Shown: positions 16,708 through 25,654, numbered from the stretch's first letter. The stretch is 25,688 bases of DNA from an uncultured Saprospiraceae bacterium (GCA_937969485.1 CALBVQ010000137.1:1-25688), one strand, 5' to 3'. Numbers and translations: made by a program. The notes: generated from the letters alone by a model not told the origin.

Positions 16708-16956
16708 ATGGAGGATCATCATAAAGCAGGAAAAGAGGTTTTACTCGAATTAGTCAACTTCGAAATGCCGTTTGGAAAGTACAAAGGTCGGGTAATTGCA
16801 GCCTTACCAGAATACTACCTCACCTGGTTTAGTAGACAAGGTTGGCCACCAGGACGACTAGGCTTTCTCATGCAAAACGCCTACGAAATCAAGCTCCAAG
16901 GCATGGAACCAATTCTCCACAAGTTGATTAAGTTGCATGGAAAAAGGAGGTATTAG
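16708..16956 (+). CDS. DUF3820 family small protein
   Basis: This is an 82-residue protein starting at the ATG two bases after the heptosyltransferase stop. The longer in-frame start at 16627 lies inside that gene and is rejected. The core motif MPFGKYKGRVIAALPEYYLTW is the DUF3820 signature (PFGKYKG..I..LP..YL.W), followed by GFLMQNAYEIKLQGME. The family is widespread, small and cytosolic, with nucleic-acid-related neighbours in many genomes; its biochemical function is unknown to me. It is probably co-transcribed with the glycosyltransferase. Confidence 0.85.
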   Translation: MEDHHKAGKEVLLELVNFEMPFGKYKGRVIAALPEYYLTWFSRQGWPPGRLGFLMQNAYEIKLQGMEPILHKLIKLHGKRRY

Positions 16957-16987
16957 TCAAGGAGCTATGGAAAGTGAATACATAGCC

Positions 16988-17019
16988 AAAATATTTTTAG
17001 ACTAATCTAAAAATATTTT
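16988..17019. promoter_or_regulatory. Perfect palindromic operator for the DtxR/MntR regulator
   Basis: AAAATATTTTTAGA, spacer CTAA, then TCTAAAAATATTTT: 14-bp arms without a mismatch. The core TTTTTAGA...TCTAAAAA has the AT-rich form of MntR/DtxR boxes. A further half site TGTCTAAAAAT lies at about 17026-17036. The box sits 24 nt upstream of the regulator start, so metal-dependent autorepression of the whole regulator-SBP-ATPase operon is likely. Confidence 0.75.
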
Positions 17020-17043
17020 TACCTTTGTCTAAAAATTATATTC

Positions 17044-17703
17044 GTGAACCTCAGCAGCACCGAACAAGATTACCTAAAGGCTATTTTCGCTATCACAACG
17101 ATTGAAAGTAGATCAGCGAACACTAACGCCATTGCGGAGCACTTGAAAACCAAAGCGTCTTCAGTGACAGATATGATAAAAAAGTTGGCTGTAAAAAAAC
17201 TAGTGAAGTATGAAAAATACAAGCCAGTGCATCTCTCTGCAGCAGGAATAAAAACCGCTACTTCTCTTATTCGGAGTCATCGACTTTGGGAAACATTTTT
17301 AGTGGATAGACTAAAATATGATTGGTCACAAGTCCATACAATCGCAGAACAGCTGGAACATGTAAAAGACAGTGAATTGATTGATAAGCTGGATGATTAC
17401 TTGGGAAATCCATCATTTGATCCACATGGAGATCCCATCCCAACACGAAATGGTGCTTTTCCAGTGCGGGAAGAAATTACCTTGATTAACATGAAAGAGG
17501 GACAATGCGGAACCATAGCATCTGTGCTCCAAGACGATGAAAGTTTCCTCGAGGCACTGAATGACCTAGATATCTGTATAGGTAATGACGTTGAATTTCT
17601 CAAGCAAATCTCCTTTGACCAATCTATAAAAGTGATTATTAACAACGAGACGATCATTCTCAGTGAAACAATGGCGTCTAATATTTCCGTCCAAAAAATT
17701 TAA
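17044..17703 (+). CDS. mntR: DtxR/MntR-family metal-dependent transcriptional repressor
   Basis: This 219-residue protein starts at GTG. Residues about 1-65 form the winged helix (TEQDYLKAIFAI, NTNAIAEHLKTKASSVTDMIKKLAVKKLVKYEKYKPVHLSAAG). The metal-binding and dimerisation helices follow with the family-wide pattern SHRLWETFLVD, HTIAEQLEHV and GNPSFDPHGDPIP. The last 75 residues are an FeoA/SH3-like domain (EGQCGTIASVLQDD), as in longer DtxR proteins. With metal bound it represses transport genes. The palindrome just upstream and the Mn-type binding protein downstream point to manganese, possibly iron. It is one base from the SBP gene. Confidence 0.87.
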   Translation: MNLSSTEQDYLKAIFAITTIESRSANTNAIAEHLKTKASSVTDMIKKLAVKKLVKYEKYKPVHLSAAGIKTATSLIRSHRLWETFLVDRLKYDWSQVHTIAEQLEHVKDSELIDKLDDYLGNPSFDPHGDPIPTRNGAFPVREEITLINMKEGQCGTIASVLQDDESFLEALNDLDICIGNDVEFLKQISFDQSIKVIINNETIILSETMASNISVQKI

Positions 17704-17704
17704 A

Positions 17705-18727
17705 ATGAAACATCTACTAATAGTACTTTTTTGCATCACATGCGCTTTTGGCGGAAGCCTGCATGCACAAGACAAGATTAAAATTATTTCGTCTGCATCC
17801 ATGTTTACTGACATGGCTGAAAACCTGATGACCGATGACTTTGAAATTTCTACAATTGTCCCTATCGGCGGAGATCCACATAAATATAACGCAAGACCAA
17901 GTGACGCACGTCGTGTATCCCAAGCTGATCTCGTTCTTATAAACGGGTTAACGTTTGAAGGATGGATTACCGAACTGATTAATAATTCGGGTACGAAGGC
18001 CGATGTGGTCACGATCACTGAAGGGATTACGCCGATTTCGTCGACACAATATGCAAACTCTAGTGATCCTCATGCGTGGATGGATGCTAGTAATGCCTTG
18101 ACTTACGTCAAAAATATAAAAAATGCTCTCGTGCAAAAAGCCCCTGCATCGGCCGAGGCAATAGAGGCCAATTATGAAGCATATAAGGAAAAATTAATAG
18201 CCTTGGACGAAGAGATAATGGCGAAAATCAAATCGATTCCTGCCGAGAAGAGAATTTTAATTACCTCGCATGATGCCTTCCAATATTATGGAACTAGATA
18301 TGGTATTCGACTAGAAGCCATCATGGGAATTTCCACTGAAGCTGAAGCTCAAACTAGTGACATCACTAGAGTTAGTAAGGTCATAAAAGAAGGAAATGTG
18401 CCGTCAGTATTCGTAGAATCAACAATTAACCCAAAGATGTTACAGCAGATTGCCAAAGACAATGAAGTGGGAATAGGTGGAGAACTGTTCGCAGATTCAC
18501 TGGATGATCCATCAAAACCAGCGGGAACTTACATAGGAATGTTGAGGCATAATACCAATACAATTGTTGATGGTTTGATCAATGGACCCAAAGAAAAGGC
18601 ACAAGAAAATTCAGCGGATGACAGTTTGATTTCCTTAGTAAATATGCCTATGCCGCTACGAATAGCAGTGGGCCTTGGCATGTTAGGAATTGTACTGACT
18701 GTGTTACTCAAAAGAAGAAAAATATGA
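17705..18727 (+). CDS. Mn/Fe-type ABC transporter substrate-binding protein with C-terminal membrane anchor
   Basis: This 340-residue cluster A-I (TroA/PsaA/MntA) protein starts at ATG 17705, one base after the regulator stop. A signal peptide covers residues 1-22 (cleavage near LHAQ). Metal ligands in order: His59 (GGDPHKY), His123 (SDPHAWMD), Glu212 (MGISTEAEAQ) and Asp264 (ELFADSLDDP). The His-His-Glu-Asp set is the Mn/Fe type; Zn proteins usually have His third. There is no His-rich loop. Oddly, residues about 316-335 are a hydrophobic helix followed by KRRKI, so the protein seems anchored in the inner membrane at its C-terminus instead of by an N-terminal lipid. The gene overlaps the ATPase gene by ATGA. 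Confidence 0.88.
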   Translation: MKHLLIVLFCITCAFGGSLHAQDKIKIISSASMFTDMAENLMTDDFEISTIVPIGGDPHKYNARPSDARRVSQADLVLINGLTFEGWITELINNSGTKADVVTITEGITPISSTQYANSSDPHAWMDASNALTYVKNIKNALVQKAPASAEAIEANYEAYKEKLIALDEEIMAKIKSIPAEKRILITSHDAFQYYGTRYGIRLEAIMGISTEAEAQTSDITRVSKVIKEGNVPSVFVESTINPKMLQQIAKDNEVGIGGELFADSLDDPSKPAGTYIGMLRHNTNTIVDGLINGPKEKAQENSADDSLISLVNMPMPLRIAVGLGMLGIVLTVLLKRRKI

Positions 18728-19482
18728 CACCATATCATTCGTCACATCCCATTGAAATCAAAGGACTCAGTGTTTCCTACGATCGAAAACGTGTACTTAC
18801 AAACATAAATTTGAAGGTACCTGCAGGATCTATTGTAGGAGTAATAGGACCAAATGGAGCTGGAAAATCCACTCTATTTAAGGCAGTTCTTGGTTTGATT
18901 GACATCAACGTGGGAGATGTGAGAGTACATGGTCAAAAAATCGAAGATGTACGAACCAGAGTAGCATATGTTCCTCAGAAGGATGATGTGGACTGGACCT
19001 TCCCTGCGACGGTCGAAGATATTGTGCTGATGGGACGATACCCACACAAAGGAATTTTTCAATCCTTGAATAGGCAAGATCGTGATATTTCGGACAATGC
19101 TATGCGTGACCTTTCTATCCTTGATCTCAAAGATAGACAAATAGGAGAATTGAGTGGAGGACAACAACAACGCGTGTTTATTGCTAGGGCACTTGCTCAA
19201 GAAGCCGATCTATTTTTCCTTGATGAACCATTCGTAGGAGTAGACATGCTAACCGAGGATAAGATCATCGAATTACTCTGGCGATTAAGAGAAGAGAAAA
19301 AAACGACTCTAGTAGTGCACCACGATTTATCGACTGTGGAAGAATACTTCGATCATGTCATATTATTGAATCAGAGATTAGTGACTTTTGGCAAGACAGA
19401 AGACGTTTTTACACCTGAAAATGTGAATAGGACCTACGGGGCGCAGCTGAATATCTTACATAAAACATCGATGGAGAAGTAA
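18724..19482 (+). CDS. Metal ABC transporter ATP-binding protein (MntB/TroB/ZnuC family)
   Basis: This 252-residue ATPase has a complete set of motifs: Walker A GPNGAGKST at 42-50, Q-loop YVPQKDDVDWTFPATVEDI near 82-100, signature LSGGQQQR at 143-150, Walker B LFFLDEP near 163-169 and the switch His near 200 (VVHHDLSTV). The Q-loop VDWTFPATV text is typical of the manganese/zinc/iron chelate family. It overlaps the binding-protein gene by four bases, so the two are coupled. No membrane permease follows: the next gene is an unrelated DUF819 protein on the other strand, 120 nt away. Confidence 0.92.
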   Translation: MTPYHSSHPIEIKGLSVSYDRKRVLTNINLKVPAGSIVGVIGPNGAGKSTLFKAVLGLIDINVGDVRVHGQKIEDVRTRVAYVPQKDDVDWTFPATVEDIVLMGRYPHKGIFQSLNRQDRDISDNAMRDLSILDLKDRQIGELSGGQQQRVFIARALAQEADLFFLDEPFVGVDMLTEDKIIELLWRLREEKKTTLVVHHDLSTVEEYFDHVILLNQRLVTFGKTEDVFTPENVNRTYGAQLNILHKTSMEK

Positions 19483-19602
19483 GGAGAGAAAGTGTAACTG
19501 AGCCAAGCTACACAACAAACATCCATTTCACTATACCACCCAAAGATTACTCAGATATCGAATTGGGGAAAAGTCGAAGTAATAGCAGACGGTCAAACCC
19601 AC

Positions 19603-20883
19603 CTATCCTACTGCCATCTGCATCAATATCGCACAAGCCCATGCTCCATACGTACCTAGAGCATATCCCAATACCGCCATCAATACACCTACTGGTGCCA
19701 AAGCTATATCAAATGCCGATGCCACAACAGGAGCTGAAGCCGCACCTCCTATATTAGCTTGCGAACCTACAGCAACAAAGAAAAACGGCGCTTTGATCAG
19801 ATAAGCAACACCGAGTAATATGATAATATGAATCAACATCCAGATGATTCCAATTCCAAACAATGGTAAATTTTCCCAAGAAAAGATCTCACCTAGATTC
19901 ATCTTCATCCCTATCGTAGCGACAAGGATATAGATAAAAACCGAACCCCATCTACTAGCTCCTACTCCTTCCAGCTTCTTCACTTTTGTAAAAGAAAGGA
20001 TAACTCCAATCGTAGTCGCAAAAACCACCAACCAAAAGAAGCCACTCATCAATGTACTCAAGCCAAATTTTAATAATGTTACCTCAAACTTTCTAAAGAA
20101 CGGGCCGATCATATCAGCGAAAAAATGTGAAATACCTACCCCACCAAACGCAACCGCCAAAAGCAGATACATATCATATGTAGTAGGCATTTTAGCGATA
20201 CTCGCACTATAATTTTTTACCGATTCCTTCAATCTTGTAATCGCTGAATTATCAGCCTTCAACACCTTGTCGATCTCGTCACTTACCCTCGCTCCTGATA
20301 ATAAGAATGCCATCCATATATTCGCCACGATCACATCAATCACGATCATTGTCCCGAATAAATCATCCCCTACCTCGAATACTTCCTTCATCGCCGCTTG
20401 ATTCGCGCCCCCTCCTATCCAACTTCCTGCTACAGTAGACAATCCACGCCATAGATCATCAGGACTGATTCCTAATGCATCCGGAAATAAACCAGTAAAT
20501 ATTAGCAGGGCGAGCGGCCCACCTATAATAATACCAAACGTAGCTGAAAGAAACATGATAATGGCTTTTGACCCCAGTCTATAAACGCCCTTTAAATCGA
20601 TACTCAGACACAAGAGAATAAGACTTGCAGGCAACAAGTACCTCGAAGCAACAAAATACAAGTTGCTATCTTCGGATACTATTCCCAGTGGCCAATTCAA
20701 TAAGGCTGGAATCATATAACAAAGCAACAATGCTGGAACAACTTTATAAAATCCTGCCCAGGCTTTGTGCTTACTTGTATAAAACACACCACCTAAAATT
20801 AAAGCCAGCATGCCGAACAATACTGCATCATTATTTAATACTATGTCTCTCAAATATGAGAGTACGTTTTCAATTACGTCCAT
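19603..20883 (-). CDS. DUF819 family multi-pass membrane protein
   Basis: This 426-residue inner-membrane protein has around ten hydrophobic segments. Family features: GLSTVAGSWIGGGANQAAMKE near 145-165, a central charged cytosolic loop (VSDEIDKVLKADNSAITRLKE), and the mirrored late motif VGSQANIGGAASAPVVASAF near 370-390. The paired glycine-rich GGGANQ and ANIGGAASAP motifs suggest an inverted-repeat, carrier-type transporter; the substrate of DUF819 proteins is not known to me. The ATG lies one base after the stop of the secreted protease gene, so both should be on one mRNA. Family identity is confident, function is not. Confidence 0.85.
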   Translation of the reverse strand: MDVIENVLSYLRDIVLNNDAVLFGMLALILGGVFYTSKHKAWAGFYKVVPALLLCYMIPALLNWPLGIVSEDSNLYFVASRYLLPASLILLCLSIDLKGVYRLGSKAIIMFLSATFGIIIGGPLALLIFTGLFPDALGISPDDLWRGLSTVAGSWIGGGANQAAMKEVFEVGDDLFGTMIVIDVIVANIWMAFLLSGARVSDEIDKVLKADNSAITRLKESVKNYSASIAKMPTTYDMYLLLAVAFGGVGISHFFADMIGPFFRKFEVTLLKFGLSTLMSGFFWLVVFATTIGVILSFTKVKKLEGVGASRWGSVFIYILVATIGMKMNLGEIFSWENLPLFGIGIIWMLIHIIILLGVAYLIKAPFFFVAVGSQANIGGAASAPVVASAFDIALAPVGVLMAVLGYALGTYGAWACAILMQMAVG

Positions 20884-20884
20884 C

Positions 20885-23485
20885 TTAATCTATATTATTC
20901 GTTCCTTTATATTCCACATTCCCCGTCAAGACAAAAATGCCTTCGCCAGTGTTTGCAGTGCAATTTACGTTTTCCAGAATGGGATTTCCTCCATCAACAA
21001 ATATCCCTCCACCCTGTCCAGTGCATGAATTTCCCGTAATGATAAGGTTTTTTAGGGTAGGGCTTCCGCCCAAAATTTTTACTCCCCCGCCGTTATTATT
21101 TCCATCGACAACCCCATTCGCATTTCCATCCATGATGGTAAAGCCATCTACAACGCACGTCTCGTCAATTGTGTCAGAAAAAACCACAACAGAGTATACA
21201 TTGTCAGAAGCATCACCTTTGACATTGATATCTCCACTTAATATTACCGGATTAGCCGCCATATTTCGTTGGGATTTATCATTCATTCCAGTTAAAAACC
21301 CTCCATAATACTGGACATCATTCTTAAAACTGAGACTAGTAACCCGATCTCCATCTCCTAAATAATAAGTACCTGTTGCCACCCACACTTCCGTGCATTC
21401 TCCCCCAGGTACTGAAGCTACAGCTTCGGCCAAATTCGTAAAAGCATTTTCCCAACTCTCTCCCGTGGAAGTTCCCGAAGCTTCGCGGTCTACAAAATAT
21501 ATTTCGGGACATGCCTGCTCATAGCAAAAGGCTGTTGATTCTTCACTGTCAAATTCTCCACCTGTAGCAATCACATTATTTTCGCTATCATAAAGCGTGT
21601 AACTTCCATTTCCATAGCCACAGCATATTCCATCTCCGTAAGAATCATAAATGGTGAATGTATAGCAACCTGCCTCCAGGCAGTAAGAAAATACGTTCAA
21701 TCCACTCGCAATAGTCCCTTGAAAAAATACTATATTTCCTTGATCGTCTTTGATGTCGAAACTTGATTCTCCCGGGTAATTATCTGCTAAAAATTCCACG
21801 GTAAAAAGCTGTCCATCAATGACTGTCCACGTTTCATCCTTTGTATCATTAGCAGGATTCTCATCTTGTCCACCATTCGGCAATGATACTGTAGCAGATA
21901 GCGTATGATTTCCTGCTGCAAATGCAAGGTCGAAAAGTACAATTTCTGCCGACCCACCAGTGGGAAGGCTCAATCCCGTTATAGAAGAATCTTGCATAAT
22001 TCCATCTAGTGTATATTCTAATTCAACACTGGTAACTGTCGTTGAACCATTGTTTGAAATTACGACACTTACTTCCAAGTCAGAACTACAACCGCTTTGT
22101 TCTATTCCATTTATAGAAGACAGACTTACATCTAAAGCAGACGGCGTGATATAAGTGCCATCGATAAAACTCACGTCTGAATCATTGGGATCGAGGTGAT
22201 CGCTGAGTCTACTAGCCGATGTTCCGCCTCCCGTCCATGAAGTGAATGTTTTTCCATATGAATCATACGTTATATTGCTACAAGAAGCCCCTCCTCCATG
22301 TAGTTGCCCTACGATTCTCTTTTCTGTATTGAATAGACCAGATCCTGAAGATCCTCCCTCAGTAGTGCCTTCTTCCCAATTATCAACAATCCAGTGATTT
22401 CCTGTAGGAATGTTACTTGAACCACTTCCCCAGTTCCCTGAGTATAAGTCATTCGTATTATGGCTTATTTTCATCACATCGCCAGCTGGGTGATGGATCC
22501 CCGTAGATCCAGGAGAAGCATCATTGGTCCGATCCCATCCAGCATAATACACTGAATAATCTGGTGGCGGACTCGCTGACAATTGTGCAAGTGTAAAATC
22601 CGAAGGTGAGTAGTTAGAAACTAACGTTGCACCGGTAATGCTGTGAGACAAGTCACCATCAGCCCCGCCACAAGTTGGACTCTGATAATCGAAAACATAA
22701 ACCCAATTGCTATTCATACCCGTTCCACAGTGGTCGGCCGATAAAAAATAGGGTATCCCATCCTCAACAGTATTATTAACCATAGAACCCGTACAATTTC
22801 TCGAACCATTTACAATGATTAATGCAACGGAATTAATTTGATCTTCCCACCCTGCCGATTCTGGACAAGCAACGTCAATATTACAAGAACCTGAATCGCC
22901 ATATCCTTTGATAGGGTTTTCTAGTTTAAACAAGTTCTTATATGCATGAACTACATGAGATATAGAGACAATAGACTGCCCTATTTCACTCTTAGGTTCG
23001 TAGAGCTCCAATGTCACTTTATCACCCTTAACTGGCGCAGTAGCGAACAAGCCATCGCTTTTGTTATTGGTTGCTGTAAATGCTCCGATCAGGTAGGATT
23101 TATCTTCATTATAAAGGAATAATTCACTTTTGGGCGAAAGCCTGAACTTGTCGAATAAGAAATTAATAGAATAAGCATCTTTACTAAAAACACGTATCCT
23201 CCACACTCTATCTCCATTTGGTAACATAGTAAATTCTCCATGAGTTTTCGGCGAAAGTTGGACTTCCATCTTCTTTCCAAAACGCGGTGGTTTATCACCT
23301 TTAATTTGCTCGGCCTCGTCTTCAGCTTTCAGTTTATCGACATCCACAGGAGGCATTTTCACAGCTTCTGAGATCTGTGGTAATGAATAGGTGGAACTGG
23401 GCTCGACAGATTCAGTTGCGATTTGCGCCTGAATAGAAGAAAAAAGACCAAGAAATAGAAGAATTGCTGAATATCTTAGAAACAT
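20885..23485 (-). CDS. Secreted lysyl-endopeptidase-like serine protease with CARDB and beta-helix modules, C-terminus apparently truncated
   Basis: This 866-residue protein has a signal peptide at 1-20 (cleavage after IQA). A pro-region (about 21-195) precedes a trypsin-fold domain (about 196-445) with His252 in LSADHCG, Asp296 in SPSDFTLAQL and Ser380 in EGGSSGSGLF. Paired cysteines and DNW...GGSSGSG resemble Achromobacter lysyl endopeptidase. A CARDB-like domain follows (about 450-555), then a Cys-bearing module with YDSYGDGICCGYG (about 560-655), then a right-handed beta-helix of the choice-of-anchor-Q kind (about 660-866: FVDREASGTSTGESW, YYGGF, GGGIFVDGGNP). The chain stops at GTNNID, where related beta-helices continue, and no T9SS sorting domain is present. 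It abuts the DUF819 gene by one base. Confidence 0.85.
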   Translation of the reverse strand: MFLRYSAILLFLGLFSSIQAQIATESVEPSSTYSLPQISEAVKMPPVDVDKLKAEDEAEQIKGDKPPRFGKKMEVQLSPKTHGEFTMLPNGDRVWRIRVFSKDAYSINFLFDKFRLSPKSELFLYNEDKSYLIGAFTATNNKSDGLFATAPVKGDKVTLELYEPKSEIGQSIVSISHVVHAYKNLFKLENPIKGYGDSGSCNIDVACPESAGWEDQINSVALIIVNGSRNCTGSMVNNTVEDGIPYFLSADHCGTGMNSNWVYVFDYQSPTCGGADGDLSHSITGATLVSNYSPSDFTLAQLSASPPPDYSVYYAGWDRTNDASPGSTGIHHPAGDVMKISHNTNDLYSGNWGSGSSNIPTGNHWIVDNWEEGTTEGGSSGSGLFNTEKRIVGQLHGGGASCSNITYDSYGKTFTSWTGGGTSASRLSDHLDPNDSDVSFIDGTYITPSALDVSLSSINGIEQSGCSSDLEVSVVISNNGSTTVTSVELEYTLDGIMQDSSITGLSLPTGGSAEIVLFDLAFAAGNHTLSATVSLPNGGQDENPANDTKDETWTVIDGQLFTVEFLADNYPGESSFDIKDDQGNIVFFQGTIASGLNVFSYCLEAGCYTFTIYDSYGDGICCGYGNGSYTLYDSENNVIATGGEFDSEESTAFCYEQACPEIYFVDREASGTSTGESWENAFTNLAEAVASVPGGECTEVWVATGTYYLGDGDRVTSLSFKNDVQYYGGFLTGMNDKSQRNMAANPVILSGDINVKGDASDNVYSVVVFSDTIDETCVVDGFTIMDGNANGVVDGNNNGGGVKILGGSPTLKNLIITGNSCTGQGGGIFVDGGNPILENVNCTANTGEGIFVLTGNVEYKGTNNID

Positions 23486-23670
23486 AATTGTGCATTTACG
23501 TGCAAAATAAAATTAATATTCTTCAAAGATGCAGATTTTTACTTTCTTTATAGTAAATAAGCGGAGTTGCCGATACCCCATGACTTACATGATGCTATTT
23601 AGTAGAAAAAAATGAGTTATAGGGTTCGACTTACGCGCTAATGAGAAACGAATACCCTTAAACATTTACG

Positions 23671-24693
23671 ATGGATAGCTACAACTTACAAAGACAGATC
23701 TTTGAGATGATTGAATCAAAATCTCAAAGTGGCAAAGATCTTAAAGACGACCTAGCACAGTTACTAAATATCAGTAAAGGAGCAATCTACAAGCGTATCA
23801 ATTGCACAACAGCTATTTCGATTTCTGATTTAGCCATATTGATGAAGACCTATGACATAAGTTTTGATGATTTGGTCAATCCAAATAGACAGCAAGTCGT
23901 TTTCCAATTTCCGCAGTTAGAAAAGAAAATTGTTTCCTTTTTTGAATACACGGGTACATTTAAAACCGCAGTTGACAACTTTGCTAAACTTCCCAATGCG
24001 CAGATCTACTACGCGACTAACGAGTTACCCTTTTTCTACTACTTCCTCGATAAAAACCTGACATACTTCAAGTTCTACATCTATGCAAAGACAGTGTGGG
24101 ATCTTGATTCTTACAGAGATCGAAATTTGAGTTTGAAAGAATTTTCAGAAGAGTATGGCGTAATGAGTGTTTTGAATGAGTCCTTAAAGACTTATTATGA
24201 TGTATTGCCAAACATTGAATTCTGGAATGAAAACGTGCTAAATAATACCTTGAATCAAATAACGTATTTCCTTCAAGCTGGGCACTTCGAATTACCAGAA
24301 GAAGCATTTCTTTTGTGCGACAAGCTTGCTGGAATCATGGATCATGTGGAGAAAATGGCAGTACACGGGAAGAAATTCATGTTGCATCAAGAGCCTACTG
24401 AAAACTCACCGGAATTCTCGATGTACTATAATGAAATTTCACATACAAATAACATGTTACTAATTGAAAATGACCTACAGAGTGCCATTTTTACAGCGTA
24501 TGACAATCCTAACTATATCATATCTACTGATCCAAAACTTGTAAAATACACCTTGAATTGGTTCAAAAGCATCCAGAAAAGCTCCATGCCCATATCAAAA
24601 GACGGAGAACGGACACGAAAGACGATGTTCAGGAAAATACATAGACGAATTGACGCTACTAGAACAGAAATAGAGTCTATCTTGGCTCAGTAA
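23671..24693 (+). CDS. Helix-turn-helix (XRE/BetR-like) transcriptional regulator
   Basis: This is a 340-residue cytosolic protein. Residues about 20-70 form a Cro/XRE-type helix-turn-helix: LAQLLNISKGAIYKRINCTTAISISDLAILMKTYDISFDDLV. The rest is alpha-helical and rich in Phe and Tyr, without a recognisable ligand domain; a BetR-like or TPR-like sensor is possible. It is divergent from the protease gene across 185 nt and lies 34 nt upstream of the ROK kinase gene on the same strand, so the two may be co-transcribed. A role in controlling the kinase or the protease is inference only. Confidence 0.75.
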   Translation: MDSYNLQRQIFEMIESKSQSGKDLKDDLAQLLNISKGAIYKRINCTTAISISDLAILMKTYDISFDDLVNPNRQQVVFQFPQLEKKIVSFFEYTGTFKTAVDNFAKLPNAQIYYATNELPFFYYFLDKNLTYFKFYIYAKTVWDLDSYRDRNLSLKEFSEEYGVMSVLNESLKTYYDVLPNIEFWNENVLNNTLNQITYFLQAGHFELPEEAFLLCDKLAGIMDHVEKMAVHGKKFMLHQEPTENSPEFSMYYNEISHTNNMLLIENDLQSAIFTAYDNPNYIISTDPKLVKYTLNWFKSIQKSSMPISKDGERTRKTMFRKIHRRIDATRTEIESILAQ

Positions 24694-24727
24694 ATCGAAA
24701 TCACAAAATCACAAATCATAAATTATA
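24694..24727 (+). other. Short direct repeats before the ROK gene
   Basis: The 34-nt gap contains the near-tandem words AAATCACA, AAATCACA, AAATCATA, AATTATAATG. The gap is short enough for co-transcription with the regulator. The repeats could be a binding site or simple slippage. Confidence 0.3.
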
Positions 24728-25654
24728 ATGAATCAATACTGGGGAATAGATCTTGGAGGAACTAAGATAGAATGTGCCGTAATTACCTACGAAAAAAACG
24801 AAACGCGCAGCAATGAATTTGTCGTTTTACATAGAGAACGCGTTCCGACTGAGAGTAGCAAAGGTTATGAACACGTAATTAATCAAGTAAAAAAACTTGT
24901 AGCTCAGGTAGAGCAAAAAATGGGATATCGCCCAGAAAAATTAGGCATAGGAACTCCCGGTGCAATAGAGCCACTTACTCAATTGATGAAGAATAGCAAT
25001 TCAGTGTGTTTAAATGGGATGCCATTTGAAAAGGACTTGGAGAAAGAGTTAGGCATTAAGATCAAGATGGTAAATGATGCTAATTGTTTTGCAATGGCTG
25101 AAGCCCAGCTAGGTGTTGTGCAAGAACTGGGTGTTGATGTAGAAACAGTATTTGGAGTGATAATGGGTACTGGTGTTGGAGGTGGGATAGTTGTAAATGG
25201 ACATGCCTTGCATGGTCGACATGGAATTGCAGGAGAATGGGGGCACAATTTCCTTCATGAAGACGGTGGAATGTGTTATTGCGGTAGGGTGGGATGCACA
25301 GAGACACTGATTTCAGGACCAGCATTGGAAAGATATTATGAGAGTTTGGCAGGAGTAAAAATATCACTAAAAGAGATAGTTGAGAGGCATAGAAACAAAG
25401 AAGACGAACATGCTTCTGCAGTTATGGACCGCTTGGTTTGTATGTTTGGTAAAGGTATTGCCAGGATAATCAATGTTTTGGATCCTCAAGTAATTGTGAT
25501 AGGTGGCGGTGTGGGAAATATTGATGAAATCTATTCAGAAGGAGTTACGAAAGCCAAAAAACACGTATTCAATCCAATTGTAGACACTGCCTTTTTGAAA
25601 CCCAAATTAGGTGATAGTGCAGGGGTTTTTGGTGCTGCTTTATTATGGGCGTAG
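24728..25654 (+). CDS. ROK-family sugar kinase
   Basis: This 308-residue cytosolic kinase begins with the phosphate-binding DLGGTK at 8-13. The catalytic base is Asp117 in MVNDANCFA. GTGVGGGIVVNG near 147-158 and the ROK zinc site GHNFLHEDGGMCYCGRVGC (His173, Cys183, Cys185, Cys190) are intact. The adenosine motif IVIGGGVGN is near 256-264. It phosphorylates a hexose, such as glucose, mannose, fructose or an N-acetylhexosamine; the EWGH form is compatible with glucokinase or fructokinase type, but specificity cannot be settled here. It follows the HTH regulator, and the REP copy D begins 7 nt after its stop. Confidence 0.92.
   Translation: MNQYWGIDLGGTKIECAVITYEKNETRSNEFVVLHRERVPTESSKGYEHVINQVKKLVAQVEQKMGYRPEKLGIGTPGAIEPLTQLMKNSNSVCLNGMPFEKDLEKELGIKIKMVNDANCFAMAEAQLGVVQELGVDVETVFGVIMGTGVGGGIVVNGHALHGRHGIAGEWGHNFLHEDGGMCYCGRVGCTETLISGPALERYYESLAGVKISLKEIVERHRNKEDEHASAVMDRLVCMFGKGIARIINVLDPQVIVIGGGVGNIDEIYSEGVTKAKKHVFNPIVDTAFLKPKLGDSAGVFGAALLWA

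Noticed and set aside
18582..18600. GGACCCAAAGAAAAGGC in the binding-protein gene, similar to 16322-16336 in the heptosyltransferase gene
   Set aside because: Both encode GPKEKA in frame, so shared codons explain the likeness without a repeat.
19495..19659. Open frame after the ABC ATPase gene (ITQISNWGKVEVIADGQTH) as a possible decayed gene
   Set aside because: There is no good start, only about 50 codons, and the second half overlaps the DUF819 gene antisense. Too little to call a pseudogene, though a remnant is possible.
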